This document shows, piece after piece, positions 60,940 through 64,000 of a DNA stretch of 64,000 nucleotides. The stretch is from Balanoglossus misakiensis (Eukaryota; Hemichordata): positions 3,720,001 to 3,784,000 of the forward strand of contig CM082595.2 of the NCBI GenBank assembly GCA_040954595.2, read 5' to 3'. The first letter of the stretch is position 1. Each line of letters opens with the position of its first letter. A program made the position numbers and the translations under genes. Under the pieces are notes generated by a model, which was not told where the DNA came from, ran no database searches, and saw only the letters and a list, made by a program, of their open reading frames with translations.

Positions 60940-63534
60940 CCCAGATGATGGGATTGTTTACGGCAGATGATTATGAGAGTGAAAATAATCATTGAGGGGG
61001 GACATATCACTGTGTGGTTTCACTTACATGTGGTTTCTTATCATTATGAAACTTGTTTGTTCGCCTGCACGCTGCCCATTCATTTGAACGTCCTTTCAAG
61101 GGACCGCGAATGGAGGTGTACAATTGGCACTGACAACACTGAATCATAACCTAAATGGTTGTCTTGATTGTGTTTATGTAGCTGGCTGATGTAGCATATT
61201 GGTATCTAGATACAAAAAGGACATCGTGATGCCCGGGGTATGTCATTGACTGTTGTTGACAATTGTCACTGAGATATCACCGGCCCTGCAGGTCCTCATA
61301 AATTTGTGATGTTGCAGAATTTGTGGACTCGAATCTTGCGATTGTCAAAGAACCCAATTGAACGTGAATGATGAATGAAATTCGAGATAATGAAGTCATT
61401 GTTTAAATCCAATATCTCCAGTTGTAAATTTCAAATCTCACATTTTCAAGCTGTGACATTTCCATGGCGATGACTACCAATCTGCTCAAAGTGAACCACT
61501 TAAAGATTACAATGACAATTTACAGTGTTCAGTGGTAATTAATTAAATACTTGTTCATCGGTACATTCCATAGTGACTGCACACTCGCTGTGTCAGTCAT
61601 GTATCTCAACTTAACGCATACTTTGCAACATGTCTTTGTTTGCATCCAAGCAAAGTTTACAGGCAGTGAAAGGGTATCGGACACTGTCCACTGTCATAAA
61701 GACAGGTCCCGGTGAAAAGCTACAGGTACAATACTGTCAGCCTCATTCTTTTATTTGTAAGTAGGTGTCGGCCATAAACGTCCTTGTCTGCTCCAATTCC
61801 CCCCCCCCCCCAATGCTGAAGCCAATACACACTCATTAAGGTGGTCCTGCATTGTAAATTTGCAGAATAATTACCTCATTACAATGAAGAACCTTTGGGG
61901 CAACAGTAAGCTTGACTGATTTCAATGTCTCCTGGGCAATGTTGTTGTACCTGTGCTACTGTCCGTTTTACAGGTCGTAATCTTCCCGCCAAGACTACCT
62001 TAGCAACACTGTTGCCCCTTATGTACCAAGATACCACTGAAGCAAAACGATTCTGTTTGTTGCAATGCAAGAGGATTGTTCATACTCCTTGTAATGTAAC
62101 GGCTATTAAAATTACTGTGCCTGAACTGAAATTTTCATTTTGAAAAAAAAAGAATCAGATATTGTACATTCTCCAATCTCTTGAATAGAATAACACAGAA
62201 ATTCAGCACGCTATACTGGTAGAAGCTAAGAAAAAATCCTAATTTTAAGTGGTACAGAAAAAGTATTAAAATACACTCAGTTGCTGGAGCTATACCAGTA
62301 ATCCCTGCCTGTTTCCCTGGATAAATTTATTGAACCATAGCACTGAATGGAATAAAGACAACAGAGATGGAACCATGACGTTTTTTAACACAACCCTGGT
62401 CTTACCCGCAGACAGAGAGCAATCAATAGCTTTGTATTGAGTGTATGATAATAGACACTGATTAAAGGTAATTTGGAGCTTGGGATTTATCTCCCGGTGT
62501 GAAATATTTAGTGACCCGACAAAAGGCCCTTTATCTGGGCAGCCTTGGGCCATTTGATGGTTTGGCAAAACAAGGCACCTGAATATAGAAACATCACGGT
62601 GAAAAAAAGAAGGGGGGAAAATGAAAGTCTGATGATATGTACATGTAGCAGTTACCGCACGATCACACTGAATTGATTCATTGACTGGTATGTGTCTGTT
62701 TGCTGGTTGTCATGGTTACAAGAATCTTGCAGGCCCTGGCCAATCTGATATGTTTGGTTATTGGCTCTGCTGTTGGGCTTTAACTTATAACGCGAGTCTG
62801 CAGATAGACTGATGTTTTCAAGGTTGTTGATAGAGCATGAAATATGTGTTATTTCAGCAGGTGTTATTAACAGGATGACTGCTCGCAGTCTTCAGATTAT
62901 CTGCAAGTGGGTCTTGCTTGGTTGCTTGATCCTGGATAGTAGTAGTCTAGATTCCAGACGTGTGTGTTTATTGTGCCATGCTCCTTCAGTTATGCGTGTA
63001 CGGTGTGGATGTGCTCTGAAAATTGGGTCATTGGTGGTTCATAGCACGTGCTTTTGATGAATTATAAATGTAGAAACATGTGATTATCCCCGGAAATGGT
63101 GGAATGGCTGTGTTGTTGTGATACTTAAGTAAAACACGGTGAATAATTCAGAAAGACTGTACAGTATTGGTGGAAAAACAGAAATTGTGTTGGACTGGTT
63201 ACGTACTGTGTTCTCGCCTTAATCGCTTTTGTTGCCAGTGTACATTCTATTCTTGTTTTATTACAGCTTCAGTAGGACTGTTGCTTTTCATGTAAATTTT
63301 GACATTTAGGTTTGTGTGGTGGTGTGTAGTGAATGTTAAACAGGGTGTTTGGTATTGTACAAATGATTTCTGTTGTGGCAGTCTAAACCACATAAAGGTG
63401 GAGTACATGTACATACTGATCTGGCTGTTTTCTGATCTGACTTAATTTGTAAAAATAATCTGCTTAAAATATCATTGCAAAATCTGAGGAACATAATCTG
63501 TTTTAGAAGCTAGTGCTTCTTTGAATATCTATTC

Positions 63535-63907
63535 AAAATCAGTCAATAATCCCCCCTCCCCTCAACATCAAATGATAGGTCCCTCACTTTGAATTGCCAT
63601 AGATTCCTGGAAGGAAGATTTCCTTATCACAAAATCAGTCAATAATCCCCCCTCTAATATCAAATGATCAGTCCCTTACTCGGAATTACCATAGATTCCT
63701 GGAAGGAAGATTTTCTTATCACAAAATCAGTCAATAATCCCCCCTCTAATATCAAATGATCAGTCCCTTACTCTGAATTACCATAGATTCCTGGAAGGAA
63801 GATTTTCTTATCACAAAATCAGTCAATAATCCCCCCTCTAATATCAACTGATCAGTCCCTTACTTTGAAGTACTATAGATTCCTGGAAGGAAGATTTTCT
63901 TATCACA
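63535..63907. repeat. Four-copy 92-96 bp tandem repeat at right edge
   Basis: Copies begin with AAAATCAGTCAATAATCCCC at 63535, 63631, 63723 and 63815. Each also carries ATAGATTCCTGGAAGGAAG. Copies 2-4 are spaced exactly 92 bp and are nearly identical; copy 1 is 4 bp longer and more diverged, so expansion seems to have moved rightwards. Confidence 0.93.
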
Positions 63908-64000
63908 GGTGATTGTGTGTTTACATAAGTAAATGACTCAAGGCTTAGGAATTACCGATTCCCATACGATTACCACTTAGAAGTCTGTCTTCTGGCAATG

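Larger units (their letters stand above)
55500..64000 (+). other. Presumed long first intron, repeat-rich
   Basis: No second exon of the 55412 gene could be supported before the right edge. The stretch contains several tandem repeats and a MITE copy, listed separately, plus scattered TACATGTA-type palindromes. Open frames on either strand are short or repeat-derived. Confidence 0.45.

Noticed and set aside
1-64000. CRISPR arrays, prokaryotic operons, viral genes or organellar DNA
   Set aside because: Nothing of the kind was seen; all recognised genes are spliced animal nuclear genes.

Overview
The window is intron-rich animal nuclear DNA. Genes are split into many short exons with GT-AG introns, most introns are phase 0 or 1, and introns and intergenic DNA are full of microsatellites, minisatellites and short non-autonomous transposons. 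The gene set is a Galpha subunit, a CNBD2-like protein, DCAF17, mitochondrial D2HGDH, NBL1/DAN, an Ig-TIR interleukin-1-receptor-like protein and CCDC50. With the repeat texture this suggests a bilaterian marine invertebrate, most likely a lancelet-like deuterostome. A mollusc or brachiopod cannot be excluded from sequence alone. No prokaryotic, organellar or viral segment was recognised.

Layout: 363-513 (-) is the first coding exon of a Galpha subunit running off the left edge. 2470-3785 (+) is a weak candidate for a two-exon small membrane protein. 5958-12188 (-) is a CNBD2-like gene of ten joined exons. 12.2-18 kb has no supported gene. 18122-22002 (-) is DCAF17 (14 exons), head to head with 23083-25615 (+) D2HGDH (7 coding exons); they share a roughly 0.5 kb promoter with two ETS/GABP-type sites. 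D2HGDH converges on 26487-27098 (-) NBL1. Two unassigned exon-like blocks lie at 29.7-30.8 kb. 31220-33808 (-) is an IL-1R-like gene (7 exons, one GC-AG intron). 36289-51458 (-) is a CCDC50 orthologue in which one 4.6 kb exon encodes about 1,530 mostly disordered residues. 55412-55499 (+) starts an unidentified gene whose long first intron fills the rest of the window.

Exon joins were inferred by hand from splice consensus, reading-frame phase and remembered family sequence. In the six complete models (CNBD2-like, DCAF17, D2HGDH, NBL1, IL-1R-like, CCDC50) the phases close exactly and the total coding length is a multiple of three. The genes do not form a pathway.

The most notable non-coding observations are a family of about 85 bp inverted-repeat elements with TTAA target sites (piggyBac-type MITEs) scattered through introns and UTRs, a separate 197 bp TA-flanked MITE, a four-copy array of ETS-CRE composite sites plus CCAAT boxes upstream of the IL-1R-like gene, and a dispersed CCAAT/E-box module present at 30.5 kb and again, inverted, at the CCDC50 promoter.
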